Below, piece by piece: positions 24,466 through 32,885 of a stretch of 64,000 nt of DNA. The stretch comes from Bacillus sp. OV166. GTDB taxonomy: Bacteria; Bacillota; Bacilli; Bacillales; Cytobacillaceae. The stretch's first letter is position 1. Each line of letters opens with the position of its first letter. The translations under genes were made by a program, and so were the position numbers. The stretch is taken from contig NZ_FXWM01000001.1 of assembly GCF_900177675.1 (NCBI RefSeq), positions 4,659,001 through 4,723,000 of the forward strand. The letters are read 5' to 3'. The notes beneath the pieces were generated by a model. It was not told where the DNA came from. It saw only the letters and a list, made by a program, of their open reading frames with translations, and made no database searches.

Positions 24466-25056
24466 ATGAAAGGTATTTTGAAAAATTTTATTAACGGTAT
24501 TTTAACGATTGTCCCTATCATCCTTGTAATTTATGTGATTTACAAAACGTTTCTATTTTTAGACGGTTTACTTGGTAACACTCTAAAGCCTTATTTAAAG
24601 GAAGACTACATTCCTGGGATTGGCTTACTAACTACCATCATCTTAATAACTGTTTTAGGGTGGCTATCTACGAAATATATTTCGGGTAAAATCATACGCT
24701 TGATCGATATTCTTTTAGACAAGATTCCAGTTGTTAAGACCATCTATTCCGTAATTAAAGACACGGTCCAATCCTTCCTTGGCGAGAAAAAGTCCTTTTC
24801 CAAGGTAGCTCTAGTGGTGATTCCAGGAACAGAAATGCGCAGTCTGGGATTTATTACTTCTGAACAATTAGAGGAATTTTATTCTCCTTTAAAGGACCAT
24901 GTGGCTGTCTATATCCCGCAAACATTCCAGGTGGCCGGGTTTACCTTTCTTCTACCAAAGGAACAAGTAGAAATTATCGACGTCAAACCCGAGGAAGCGA
25001 TGAAATTTATCTTATCGGGCGGAATGACGTCAAGTTCAAAACAAAAGGTAAAATAA
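24466..25056 (+). CDS. DUF502 membrane protein
   Basis: 197 residues starting MKGILKNFINGILTIVPIIL after AGGTGAAACC. An upstream in-frame ATG at 24442 has no ribosome site. Two transmembrane segments lie at roughly residues 8-28 and 50-70, and a soluble C-terminal domain follows with the conserved IPVVKTIYSVIKDTVQSFLG and VAVYIPQTFQVAGFTFLLP stretches of DUF502. Family members are found in many bacteria and plants (LCV/COV type). Their function is unsettled. It stands alone and converges on msrB through a shared terminator. Confidence 0.88.
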   Translation: MKGILKNFINGILTIVPIILVIYVIYKTFLFLDGLLGNTLKPYLKEDYIPGIGLLTTIILITVLGWLSTKYISGKIIRLIDILLDKIPVVKTIYSVIKDTVQSFLGEKKSFSKVALVVIPGTEMRSLGFITSEQLEEFYSPLKDHVAVYIPQTFQVAGFTFLLPKEQVEIIDVKPEEAMKFILSGGMTSSSKQKVK

Positions 25057-25080
25057 AAAAGCCGCGATCGCGGCTTTTTA
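25056..25080. terminator. Bidirectional terminator
   Basis: A perfect palindrome built on AAAAAGCCGCGATCG and its complement, flanked by A and T runs. It serves the DUF502 gene and msrB. Confidence 0.92.
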
Positions 25081-25518
25081 TATTGCTCCGAAAAGTTTCG
25101 TGAATTCCCCGTATCCTTGCTTTTCGAGCTCGTCTTTTGGAATAAACCGCAATGCGGCAGAGTTGATACAATAACGCAATCCAGTTGGGTTTGGTCCGTC
25201 ATTAAAGACGTGACCTAAATGGGAATCAGCTGATTTACTCCTTACTTCTGTCCGAGTCATATAATGACTGAAATCACCTTTTTCAATCACTTCTTCGTCT
25301 TGAATCGGTTTAGTGAAGCTCGGCCAGCCGCAGCCGGCATCGAATTTATCCAACGAACTAAACAGCGGCTTCCCAGAAACAAGATCTACATAAATCCCCT
25401 CTCTCGTTTCATTCCAGTATTCATTTCGAAACGGAGGTTCTGTGCCATTATTTTGTGTGACTTCATACTGGATCGGTGTTAATTCCTTTTTTAGCTGTTC
25501 TACATCCTTATTTTTCAT
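25078..25518 (-). CDS. msrB: Peptide-methionine (R)-S-oxide reductase MsrB
   Basis: 146 residues. The SelR/MsrB fold shows GCGWPSF near 62-68, LGHVFNDGP near 101-109 and the catalytic Cys117 in RYCINSAAL. It reduces the R epimer of methionine sulfoxide in oxidised proteins, using thioredoxin. The 5' end overlaps msrA by 11 bases, so both are translated from one message. In B. subtilis the pair is under Spx control. I did not identify such a site here. Confidence 0.96.
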   Translation of the reverse strand: MKNKDVEQLKKELTPIQYEVTQNNGTEPPFRNEYWNETREGIYVDLVSGKPLFSSLDKFDAGCGWPSFTKPIQDEEVIEKGDFSHYMTRTEVRSKSADSHLGHVFNDGPNPTGLRYCINSAALRFIPKDELEKQGYGEFTKLFGAI

Positions 25519-26050
25519 TTTTCTCCCCCCAATGACTTTGAATAAAGCCTGCTCGACCCGAGCCTACATGATAGGATTCATAATGGGCCCGATTTTTTTT
25601 ATAGTACTGCTGATGATAATCTTCGGCTGAATAAAAGGTCTGTGCTGGCAAGATCGGCGTCACAATCGGTTTAGTAAAACGGCCGCTTTCTTGTAATGCT
25701 TGCTTGGACTGTTCGGCAAGCCTTTTTTGTGTTTCATCATGGTAGAAAATTGCCGTTTGATACGATTGCCCTCGATCATGGAATTGGCCGCCCGGGTCGG
25801 TAGGGTCAATTTGCTGCCAAAATAACTCCAATAGTTTTTCATAAGGAAAAATCTCTGGATCATAGGTGATTTGCACGGCTTCAAAATGGCCAGTAGTATC
25901 CGTACAAACTTGTTGATATGTCGGGTTTTCTACGGATCCCCCTGTATAGCCTGAAGTAACGCTATTAATTCCGGGCTGTTCATCAAATGGTTTCACCATA
26001 CACCAAAAACAGCCGCCAGCAAACGTTGCAACTTGATTTGTTTTTTCCAA
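25508..26050 (-). CDS. msrA: Peptide-methionine (S)-S-oxide reductase MsrA
   Basis: 180 residues. The catalytic GGCFWC puts Cys14 and Cys17 at the N-terminus, followed by GYTGG and the Gln/Tyr-rich YHQQYY stretch of MsrA enzymes. It reduces the S epimer of methionine sulfoxide. The start is TTG after AAAGGGGTG. It is the first gene of the msrA-msrB operon. TATACT at about 32 bases upstream of the ribosome site is a plausible -10. Confidence 0.96.
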   Translation of the reverse strand: MEKTNQVATFAGGCFWCMVKPFDEQPGINSVTSGYTGGSVENPTYQQVCTDTTGHFEAVQITYDPEIFPYEKLLELFWQQIDPTDPGGQFHDRGQSYQTAIFYHDETQKRLAEQSKQALQESGRFTKPIVTPILPAQTFYSAEDYHQQYYKKNRAHYESYHVGSGRAGFIQSHWGEKNEK

Positions 26051-26180
26051 GTTCCCACACCCCTTTAACTTTATTTCACTTTGAGTATGAGTATACAGAA
26101 TGTTTTAGGAAAAATAAAATCTCCTGACTGAAAGAAGGGCAGAGTCCTCTAACGCTGGGCCTGGGGCTAGACAATAATAA

Positions 26181-26228
26181 AAGGCTAAACAAGTCACGGT
26201 CGACATCGACCTAACTTGTTCAGCCTTT
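26181..26228 (-). terminator. Terminator of the RsgA-type gene
   Basis: A long hairpin with AAGGCTGAACAAGT and its near-complement as outer arms and GGTCGATGTCGACC inside, followed by TTTTATT on the minus strand. Confidence 0.88.
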
Positions 26229-26234
26229 CCTATT

Positions 26235-27302
26235 TTAATAGCTCTTTCGCTGCTTCATCTGTTTGTTTATATTTTTCCATTGTTTTTTAACTTCTGCTTG
26301 TGCACGTTTATCAGCTTTCCTTTCGATAAACGCCAACTCCTTTTGCAGCTTGTTGTAGCTTGTCAGCCGCTCAGCCGCAATCAATCCTTCTTCAATTGCC
26401 TTCACCACAGCACAGCCGGGCTCATTCTTATGCTGACAATCTCGGTAGCGACACTGGGTAGCTAATTCTTCAATTTCTGAAAAGGTCTCTGTTAAACCGT
26501 CTGAGCTTTCCCAAAGTTGCAGTTCCCTCATTCCTGGCGTATCAATCAAAACACTGCCATTCGGGAGAAGGATTAGTTCACGGTGGGTAGTTGTATGACG
26601 CCCTTTATCATCTGCCATTCGAATATCCTGAACTAGCTGTTTCTCCTCTCCTAAGAGACGATTCGTTAAAGTCGATTTCCCAACCCCTGAAGAACCAAGC
26701 AAGGCAATTGTTTTTCCTGGCTTCAAGAAAGGTTCTAGTTCCTCAAAGCCAGTCATCGTTTCGGCACTAACTGCAATAACTGGAACTCCGCCAAGGCTAA
26801 TCGCTTCAACCTCAGCCAGCATATTTTCGAGATCCTGACAAAGGTCTGCCTTACTTAAAACAATAACTGGGTTTGCCCCACTTTCCCAAGCAAGCAAAAG
26901 GTAGCGTTCGATTCTTCTTAGATTCAAATCCTCATTCAGTGAATTTACGAGAAAGACAGTGTCGATATTGGTCGCAATGATTTGCTCTTGTGCGGTAAGA
27001 CCAGCTGATTTTCGCGAGAACTTACTTTTTCGCGGCATGATGGCCAAAATGGTGCCTTTTCCTTCGTTACTCCTCGGCATTAGAGCAACCCAATCACCTA
27101 CAGCTGGGAAGTCCTCTCTGTTAAGGGCATTGAAGCTAAACCTGCCCGATACCTCACATAATAATTCACCCTGTTCTGTCCACACCCTATACATTCGTTT
27201 GTGCTCGAGTGCCACACGGCCAAGAATCATCTCATCATTTGTATTTAATTTATGAAAATCATTTTTTACTGTTTCAGTTAAACCCATTGCTACTAAATTC
27301 AT
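26235..27302 (-). CDS. Circularly permuted ribosome-associated GTPase of the RsgA/YloQ family (paralogue type)
   Basis: 355 residues. An N-terminal OB-fold (VSGRF...FPAVGDWVAL) and a permuted GTPase with motif order G4 (LSKADL, about 155-160) then G1 (GSSGVGKST), G2 region (GRHTTTHRE) and G3 (DTPGMREL). A C-terminal zinc knuckle follows, CRYRDC-H-x5-C. RsgA works in late 30S subunit assembly. At 355 residues with a longer N-terminus it looks like the second RsgA-type copy seen in many Bacillaceae rather than the roughly 295-residue YloQ. GGAGGAATAAAG precedes the ATG. It is controlled by the leader described at 27340-27542. Confidence 0.87.
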   Translation of the reverse strand: MNLVAMGLTETVKNDFHKLNTNDEMILGRVALEHKRMYRVWTEQGELLCEVSGRFSFNALNREDFPAVGDWVALMPRSNEGKGTILAIMPRKSKFSRKSAGLTAQEQIIATNIDTVFLVNSLNEDLNLRRIERYLLLAWESGANPVIVLSKADLCQDLENMLAEVEAISLGGVPVIAVSAETMTGFEELEPFLKPGKTIALLGSSGVGKSTLTNRLLGEEKQLVQDIRMADDKGRHTTTHRELILLPNGSVLIDTPGMRELQLWESSDGLTETFSEIEELATQCRYRDCQHKNEPGCAVVKAIEEGLIAAERLTSYNKLQKELAFIERKADKRAQAEVKKQWKNINKQMKQRKSY

Positions 27303-27339
27303 CTTTATTCCTCCAGCGAATCATTATTTTTTCATAATA

Positions 27340-27370
27340 AAAACCATAGGCACACACAGCCCATGGTTTT
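27340..27370 (-). terminator. Attenuator terminator in the leader of the RsgA-type gene
   Basis: A 12-base-pair stem (AAAACCATGGGC with GCCTATGGTTTT, one G-U pair), loop TGTGTGT, then TATT. It ends about 38 bases before the gene's start. Bases 27355-27363 of its upstream arm and loop are complementary to 27421-27429 inside the leader ORF. Confidence 0.82.
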
Positions 27371-27404
27371 ATTCGCATAATGGAATAAAGGGTACAAAGG
27401 ATCC

Positions 27405-27479
27405 CTAACAGGAAAATCTTTGGGCTGTGCAAACAACAATATTCAAATTACGGTTTGGACTCATCGATTCAATTGCCAT
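27405..27479 (-). CDS. Candidate 24-codon leader peptide
   Basis: ATG preceded by AAAGTGGGTGAAGTGCA. The peptide begins MAIESMSPNRNLNIVV and ends CTAQRFSC. It lies between a strong promoter and a terminator, upstream of the RsgA-type GTPase gene on the same strand. Codons for CTAQ contain the bases that can pair with the terminator arm. It could also be an independent short peptide gene whose terminator happens to precede the GTPase gene. The complementarity argues for regulation. Confidence 0.55.
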   Translation of the reverse strand: MAIESMSPNRNLNIVVCTAQRFSC

Positions 27480-27513
27480 TGCACTTCACCCACTTTCAAT
27501 CATATTTGTTATC

Positions 27514-27542
27514 AGTATATGTGTAATATTCCCATTTGTAAA
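27514..27542 (-). promoter_or_regulatory. SigA promoter of the leader
   Basis: TTTACA and TATACT exactly 17 bases apart on the minus strand. The predicted start lies near 27507, about 28 bases before the leader ATG. Confidence 0.8.
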
Positions 27543-27644
27543 TAAAAAATGAAAAATTTCCAAATTACTGCGATATAAGTTAGACACCTACCTATTTAAG
27601 CTTGAATAAATTATGGTGTAATCCATTAGATAGGAGTTGATAAA

Positions 27645-28397
27645 ATGACCGAGAAAAGAACTCATTCCGATTATCTTCAAAAAGCGGCGATGTATGATTT
27701 GTTAGCTCAATTTTATAAATACTCATTTCCAAACTTACACATGCAGTATTATTTAAAACATATAAAATACATGAATAAAGCGATGAACTTCATGCGTACA
27801 GATTCCCAACCAATACAATTAGAAGCGAAGGTGCGTTTCCTTCACACCTCCCCAGATTCCCCAAACGTTGATATTTATATAGACGGGAAACGAGTGATAA
27901 GGGACTTACCATTTAAAGAAGTAAGTACAGTTCTGTCATTACCTGCTGGAAAACATCATATTGACATTTACCGAACGGGAAATATGGTGGACAGCGTTTT
28001 AAATAAAACGATAACTGTTGAACCTGGAAATTCCTATACACTTGCTGCAATTGACTCTGTTAAGAAATTGCGCCTGCTCGTGTTTCAGAATCAACCATCA
28101 GTACCAAGAAATGAATCGAAGGTTCGCTTTATCCACTTATCACCAGATACTTCGCCACTAGACATTGCAGTCAAAGAACGAGATGTGATTTTCCCAAATG
28201 TTTCTTATAAGCAGGCAACCCAATATTTAGGGTTAACACCGATGACAGTCGATTTGGAAGCAAGGGCCACTGGCAGTAGGACCATACTTCTACCCCTGCC
28301 GAGGGTTCAATTTATGGCAAATGAAAGCTACACAATTGTTTTTATTGGCTTAGCCAATGGTCAACCAGAATTCCAATTCATCACTATCAAGGAATAA
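27645..28397 (+). CDS. DUF4397 protein, 250 aa
   Basis: Two tandem DUF4397-type beta domains: VRFLHTSPDSPNVDIYIDGK with FKEVSTVLSLPAGKHHIDIY (about 63-115), and VRFIHLSPDTSPLDIAVKER with SYKQATQYLGLTPMTVDLEA (about 160-212). The first 60 residues are helical and Tyr-rich (AAMYDLLAQFYKYSFPN). There is no signal peptide, which is unusual for a domain often found on secreted proteins. A spore-coat or cytoplasmic location is possible. Ribosome site TAGGAG. Monocistronic, with a terminator shared with ypmS. The function is unknown. Confidence 0.85.
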   Translation: MTEKRTHSDYLQKAAMYDLLAQFYKYSFPNLHMQYYLKHIKYMNKAMNFMRTDSQPIQLEAKVRFLHTSPDSPNVDIYIDGKRVIRDLPFKEVSTVLSLPAGKHHIDIYRTGNMVDSVLNKTITVEPGNSYTLAAIDSVKKLRLLVFQNQPSVPRNESKVRFIHLSPDTSPLDIAVKERDVIFPNVSYKQATQYLGLTPMTVDLEARATGSRTILLPLPRVQFMANESYTIVFIGLANGQPEFQFITIKE

Positions 28398-28432
28398 AAA
28401 ACAGGTGCCTCCTAGTGATGAGGCGCCTATTT
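28394..28432. terminator. Bidirectional terminator
   Basis: The stem AGGTGCCTC / GAGGCGCCT with one wobble-type mismatch and a six-T run on the minus strand. It closes the DUF4397 gene and ypmS. Confidence 0.85.
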
Positions 28433-29005
28433 CACTGGTACTAAAATCGTAAAGGCAATATCATCCTTCTTTAAATCAAATTTATCTGCCTTTATTCTTA
28501 TATCACTTTTTTGTTTTAACTGTTGCATATTAACATAAATAACTTTATCTGTAGGTCTTATGTCGACTCCCTTTGGAATCTTATAATTTTCGCTAATAAA
28601 ATTTAGGACGTACGAAATGGGGAGGTGTAAACTGCCGATTGTCATTGATTTCTGTCTTAAAACCAAATCACCATTTTCAAGTGCCTTAGGCTCGAAGGTT
28701 AACCTCATATTCAATTCCTCACTAAAGAAGGGCAAGGTACCATATAATTCAACCTCATCTCCCAAAATGATTCGATAATCAATCGGTGAATCAGCGGCCT
28801 CTTCCTTTAAATAATGATTGATGAGTTTATTTAAATCATTCTTATTTGAATTAACATGGAAGGAAACATGTTCACCCATTGGCACATTCAATTTGCTCGT
28901 TTGCCGGCCATCCGACGGGAACATTACCAGCGACAACATAACAATAGCGAACAAAAGGTTGATTCCTATCAACAGCAGGAATCCGATTTTCCATTTGTTT
29001 TTCAT
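28427..29005 (-). CDS. ypmS: YpmS-family (DUF2140) membrane-anchored protein
   Basis: 192 residues with an N-terminal transmembrane anchor (KIGFLLLIGINLLFAIVML) and an extracytoplasmic domain with DSPIDYRIILGDEVELYG and SIGSLHLPISYVLNFISE-like stretches of DUF2140. It directly follows ypmR (the stop and start codons abut as TAGATG), as in the ypmQ-ypmR-ypmS order of B. subtilis. Role unknown, probably at the cell surface together with YpmR. Confidence 0.87.
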   Translation of the reverse strand: MKNKWKIGFLLLIGINLLFAIVMLSLVMFPSDGRQTSKLNVPMGEHVSFHVNSNKNDLNKLINHYLKEEAADSPIDYRIILGDEVELYGTLPFFSEELNMRLTFEPKALENGDLVLRQKSMTIGSLHLPISYVLNFISENYKIPKGVDIRPTDKVIYVNMQQLKQKSDIRIKADKFDLKKDDIAFTILVPVK

Positions 29006-29830
29006 CTAATTCTCCTCTGTATTGACCATATATGGCGTTTTGTCCAATTCAGGTAATACTTGTTCTTCTAATGTCTTGTTCAACCTTTGCGCAATCAACT
29101 CATAGCCTTTGTCATTTGGATGAAAATTATCTGTAAATAATAAATTTTCGTTAGAATTTAAAAACATGTCTTCTATTGAGACAAAATAGGCATTGGGGTA
29201 ATTAGCAACCACTCTTTGACCAATCTTATTCCAATCAGCAACAATCTCATCCAACTCTTTAATTTCTGAAAACCATTTAGAAAATGGATTATATAACCCC
29301 ACTAATACAACCTGAGAATGGGGATTTTCCTTAATGATAACCTCGATAATTTGCTTTAAATGAGTTCGATAGGATTCTTTTTCGGTGGTAAACGTGGAAA
29401 GTTGAAGGTTTTCAATATTGTCCTTGACGACTTTCATAATGTCGTTTCCACCTATAGTTAGAATAACAAGATCTGCCTTTTGTATCACAGCTTTCATTTC
29501 TGGCGTTTTCAATCGTTTTAAAAGTTGAGTTGTCCGATTACCTTTTACGCCATAATTATAGAAGTCAACTTCTTTTATACCTTTTTCTTTTTCAAGCATT
29601 GATTCTAAATATGGCAAGTAGCCGCCTTTGTTTGTACTATCGCCTACCCCTTGAGTAAGTGAATCGCCTGCTGATAAAACTGTTAATTTGCGGGGGACGA
29701 AGTCAGCAGGAACTTGTGCAAATGCCTGTGCTGCAGTTTTCTTTTCAGAATGTAACGCCCATTGGCTAACTTGATTACATGAACATAGGAATAATACCGT
29801 GAGAATTAGAAGGGGGAAGAGCTTTTTCAT
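29006..29830 (-). CDS. ypmR: SGNH/GDSL-type lipoprotein hydrolase YpmR
   Basis: 274 residues. Signal peptide with lipobox LFLC-S-C (residues 14-18). The nucleophile block is SAGDSLTQGVGDS, the oxyanion Gly/Asn lie in VILTIGGNDIMKV, and the catalytic Asp-His are in DNFHPNDKGY. The full SGNH set is present, so it should be an active esterase or acylhydrolase on the outer face of the membrane. It is upstream of ypmS in a two-gene unit. Its substrate is unknown. Confidence 0.92.
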   Translation of the reverse strand: MKKLFPLLILTVLFLCSCNQVSQWALHSEKKTAAQAFAQVPADFVPRKLTVLSAGDSLTQGVGDSTNKGGYLPYLESMLEKEKGIKEVDFYNYGVKGNRTTQLLKRLKTPEMKAVIQKADLVILTIGGNDIMKVVKDNIENLQLSTFTTEKESYRTHLKQIIEVIIKENPHSQVVLVGLYNPFSKWFSEIKELDEIVADWNKIGQRVVANYPNAYFVSIEDMFLNSNENLLFTDNFHPNDKGYELIAQRLNKTLEEQVLPELDKTPYMVNTEEN

Positions 29831-29916
29831 CTTAAATTCACCTGCCTTCTAGATTATAATTATTATAACACGGCTTGAATCATTCAAAACAATATGTACT
29901 ATATCCTATTCCTGCC

Positions 29917-29946
29917 AAAAAAAATAGACCTGTCCGAGGGTCTATT
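29917..29946 (-). terminator. Terminator of ypmQ
   Basis: The stem AATAGACC / GGTCTATT with an eight-T tract on the minus strand. It overlaps the ypmQ stop codon. Confidence 0.88.
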
Positions 29947-30520
29947 GTAATGCTTTCATATCATGAATTATTTCATCAAAGGGAACATTCTTGTAACCAT
30001 CATAGGATTTTTTAATATGTCCTTCTTTGTCTACTAAATATATAGAGGTCCCATGAATCACTTGATTACCCTCGATAGGTTTTTTGACAAGTGCTTTATA
30101 ATTTTTCAGGGCGAAGTTTTCAATAAACTCTTGCGAGTATCCAGTCACAAAGGTCCAATTTTTAAAATCTACTTGGAATTGTTCCCCATATCGGGTTAAT
30201 ACTTCAGGGGTATCGACAACTGGATCGACACTGAAGGAGACCAATTCAACATTCTTCAAGCCTTCATCCTTGACCATTTTTTGTAATTTTGTCAAGTTAG
30301 AAGTCATCGGCGGACAAACATCTGCACAGCTTGTAAAAATAAAGTCTGAAATCCATACCTTACCCTTTAAATCCTTTAATCCAAAGGGTTTATTGTCTTG
30401 ATTTGTAGCTGTAAAGTCCTTAATTGGCCAGTCGACGGCATTTTCTATTTCTTTTTGTCCACATGCCGACATAATGAGTGTTGTAAGAACTAAGACCACT
30501 ACTAAAAACCGAGCTTTCAT
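29942..30520 (-). CDS. ypmQ: SCO1/SenC-type copper chaperone (YpmQ)
   Basis: 193 residues from an ATG with GCAGGTGATG upstream. The longer frame to 30628 overlaps the ger operon and has no ribosome site. Lipoprotein signal MKARFLVVVLVLTTLIMSAC, then a thioredoxin-like domain with the copper-binding FTSCADVCPPMT (CxxxC) and the later His in VIHGTSIYLVD. It delivers copper to the CuA centre of cytochrome c oxidase. The length equals that of B. subtilis YpmQ as I remember it. It lies 82 bases after gerC and probably has its own promoter. Confidence 0.93.
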   Translation of the reverse strand: MKARFLVVVLVLTTLIMSACGQKEIENAVDWPIKDFTATNQDNKPFGLKDLKGKVWISDFIFTSCADVCPPMTSNLTKLQKMVKDEGLKNVELVSFSVDPVVDTPEVLTRYGEQFQVDFKNWTFVTGYSQEFIENFALKNYKALVKKPIEGNQVIHGTSIYLVDKEGHIKKSYDGYKNVPFDEIIHDMKALQ

Positions 30521-30602
30521 ACCATCACCTGCAACCTTTTTTTCTATTCCATATCGTGAATAGTTTAACAAAGATTTGATGAAGATGAAAGGAAATGGCT
30601 TG

Positions 30603-31769
30603 TTAATCGATAACACCCGTTCGTTCAATCGTATTCTTTACATGGACATCAAAGGTAACATCCTTATACTTTCGGTCCCACTCCTCCTGCGTGATCGGTT
30701 TGCCCCTTAAGTGGGCTTCGTATTCATTTCCAAGACCGACTGGGTCTATTTCTAATTCCTTAAAATGAAGAAGTAAACTTTCTATTTTTTTTTTCATCGA
30801 CTCATCTAACTTTTTTTCAAGAAACTTTACCGAAGTTGGTTTACCTAAATCTAAGGCTTCTGTCATTTCTAATACCCTTGAATCTAAGTCTACATCCACT
30901 CTAAAACGGAGGTTTTTTTTATCGACTATTTCAATTTTAGTCTTACTTCGAATGTTATCAATGCTGACATATATTTTACTGAATATTGGTTTTTTAGTGT
31001 AATTTTCGTTTTTTATAATGATTTTTTTTAATTGATCTGTCTTATACCCCATTTCTTTTGTACCAGCTTTATATTTATCAATTAATACTTTCAAATAAAA
31101 AAGATCCCCTTGCCTTAATTCATCAACTAAACGGTCACCTTTAAAAAGACCCACCCCAGAAATAATAACATCTTTATCCTTTACTTTAAGGATTGGGAGA
31201 ACAGGGTCCTTCCCAATGTCATAATAATTATGGTTAAACTCATGCAGGGTCGGGGAGATAATTTGTTCACCCTCCACATTTTGTTTAATTAAATTGTACA
31301 TATATGTACCAAGGTTTAAACTCCCTTTATTATTAGTTTCTATTTCCATAATTTCTGAAGCGGATTTATCAGCAATCGTTAAATAGACCATATTCCCAAT
31401 GGCGGCATCACGATTCAACGTGTCGACAAGCTGGATAATTCCTTTTTTGGCAAGCTCTCTACTGTAGACAACCGAACGGAGCTGTCCTGAAACGAGTTTT
31501 TGGTTTGATTGAAGATTTTGTTGTTGTCTTAATCCTTTGCTTGTTTTTGCCACAGAAGTGATTACTTTTGTAGCGGATTGGGTCATCGGATCAAATTTTT
31601 GAACGACTGCTGTTCCTCTAATTTGATTTGTCCCTTCCATATCGTACCCTGATGTTGTAATTAGCCCTAATTTTTCAAGAGGCTTTTGCTCAACACAACC
31701 AGCACTGATAACCATCGTTATCGAACAAACCAACAATAGTCTATGTCTGCCATTATGAAGCTTCCGCAC
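30603..31769 (-). CDS. Ger(x)C-family germinant-receptor lipoprotein
   Basis: 388 residues with signal peptide and lipobox ISAGC (C25), followed by the typical EQKPLEKLGLITTSGYDMEG. The three-domain GerAC fold is recognisable by KFDPMTQSATKVITSVAKTS and DRDAAIGNMVYLTIADKSAS-type stretches. It is the C subunit of a spore germinant receptor on the outer surface of the inner spore membrane. It overlaps the B-subunit gene by 17 bases. The nutrient that is sensed cannot be predicted. Confidence 0.92.
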   Translation of the reverse strand: MRKLHNGRHRLLLVCSITMVISAGCVEQKPLEKLGLITTSGYDMEGTNQIRGTAVVQKFDPMTQSATKVITSVAKTSKGLRQQQNLQSNQKLVSGQLRSVVYSRELAKKGIIQLVDTLNRDAAIGNMVYLTIADKSASEIMEIETNNKGSLNLGTYMYNLIKQNVEGEQIISPTLHEFNHNYYDIGKDPVLPILKVKDKDVIISGVGLFKGDRLVDELRQGDLFYLKVLIDKYKAGTKEMGYKTDQLKKIIIKNENYTKKPIFSKIYVSIDNIRSKTKIEIVDKKNLRFRVDVDLDSRVLEMTEALDLGKPTSVKFLEKKLDESMKKKIESLLLHFKELEIDPVGLGNEYEAHLRGKPITQEEWDRKYKDVTFDVHVKNTIERTGVID

Positions 31770-32874
31770 TTGATTTCTTCCTCCTTAGGAACCATTTTTT
31801 AACCAAAACGAGCACTGAAAGGAGTACCGGATAACAGAAGGCAGTTAAAAAGCCGAGTTTACCAACAAAATCAGTCAGTTCATTCATTTGATACCTTGCT
31901 TTGATAAAGAATGAACCCACCCAAACAAGGATGCCAAGGATCCATATCCCATGATTTTGTTTCCAATTAATAATCCGTTTAAATCCCTTAGATGCAGCCC
32001 AGAAATAACAGCACATGTTTGGCAAGATGACTAACATCCAAAAAGAAACAGCAATAAATTCAAACCGTTCTAAGTTTGGTAACCTAACGATTTTAAACAT
32101 TGATAAAACAGGCCAAATAGTCCGAGCTAATCCATTTTCAGCAAAGAATGTAATGGATATCATTGTAATCGACGTGAAAAGAATGGTTGTTAAAAAATTC
32201 CCTATTTGCGAGTACAGAAAGACCTTTTTTTTCTCTTTCACATATGGATATAAAAACATAAGTAGTTCAAAGCCCATTAGCGAAAGGGATGTTTTATACA
32301 CACCATTCACAATATGCTTCAAATCAGTATTTAAAAGAGGAAGCAGATTCTTAGGGTCTGCATATTGCATCGGAACGATTAAGATAAACATCAACCAAAT
32401 TGTCCCTATTACCGAGAGAAAAGCAATCCCGACAATGATACGAATGCCGCCATTAACGGCATAGGTTGTTAAAAGGATTAGTGCAAGAGCGATTTGCCAT
32501 GTTGGTAAATCTGGAAAAATCCACACTTGGATAATTTCAACATAGTTCATCAGGACAACAAAAAAACTTAAGGTCATATAGAGTATATAAAAAATGTTCA
32601 TGGCATTCCCAAGCCATTTTCCAAAAACATCTACCTGGATTCCATATAAATCAGCACTATCATATTTTTGAAGCATTAAAACCATCATCGCTAAGACAAA
32701 GGCTGATAATACTCCCCCAAGAAAGACAGATATCCAAGCATCATGTTTTGCCGCCAAGAATACAATCCTCGGTAATCCGACAATTCCGACGCCAGTTTGC
32801 GTAGCGTTTATAAAAAACATGACTAGGAATGCATTTACCAATAATCCTTCCTTTGGCTGTAAATTCACTTTCAT
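31753..32874 (-). CDS. GerB-type (APC-superfamily) germinant-receptor permease subunit
   Basis: 373 residues with ten predicted membrane helices, beginning with GLLVNAFLVMFFINATQTGVG and containing GIVGLPRIVFLAA, typical of GerAB/GerBB. It belongs to the amino-acid transporter fold and forms the nutrient-binding subunit of germinant receptors. It sits 11 bases after the A-subunit gene and overlaps the C-subunit gene, so the three are one operon in the usual A-B-C order. Confidence 0.93.
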   Translation of the reverse strand: MKVNLQPKEGLLVNAFLVMFFINATQTGVGIVGLPRIVFLAAKHDAWISVFLGGVLSAFVLAMMVLMLQKYDSADLYGIQVDVFGKWLGNAMNIFYILYMTLSFFVVLMNYVEIIQVWIFPDLPTWQIALALILLTTYAVNGGIRIIVGIAFLSVIGTIWLMFILIVPMQYADPKNLLPLLNTDLKHIVNGVYKTSLSLMGFELLMFLYPYVKEKKKVFLYSQIGNFLTTILFTSITMISITFFAENGLARTIWPVLSMFKIVRLPNLERFEFIAVSFWMLVILPNMCCYFWAASKGFKRIINWKQNHGIWILGILVWVGSFFIKARYQMNELTDFVGKLGFLTAFCYPVLLSVLVLVKKWFLRRKKSSAEAS

Positions 32875-32885
32875 CCTGACCGCTC

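Noticed and set aside
26130..26172. GGGGCTAGACA near 26161, similar to the end of the dispersed repeat
   Set aside because: Only about 9 bases match, the AAGCGCAAGCGCC start is absent and the flanks differ, so it is too weak to call a repeat copy.
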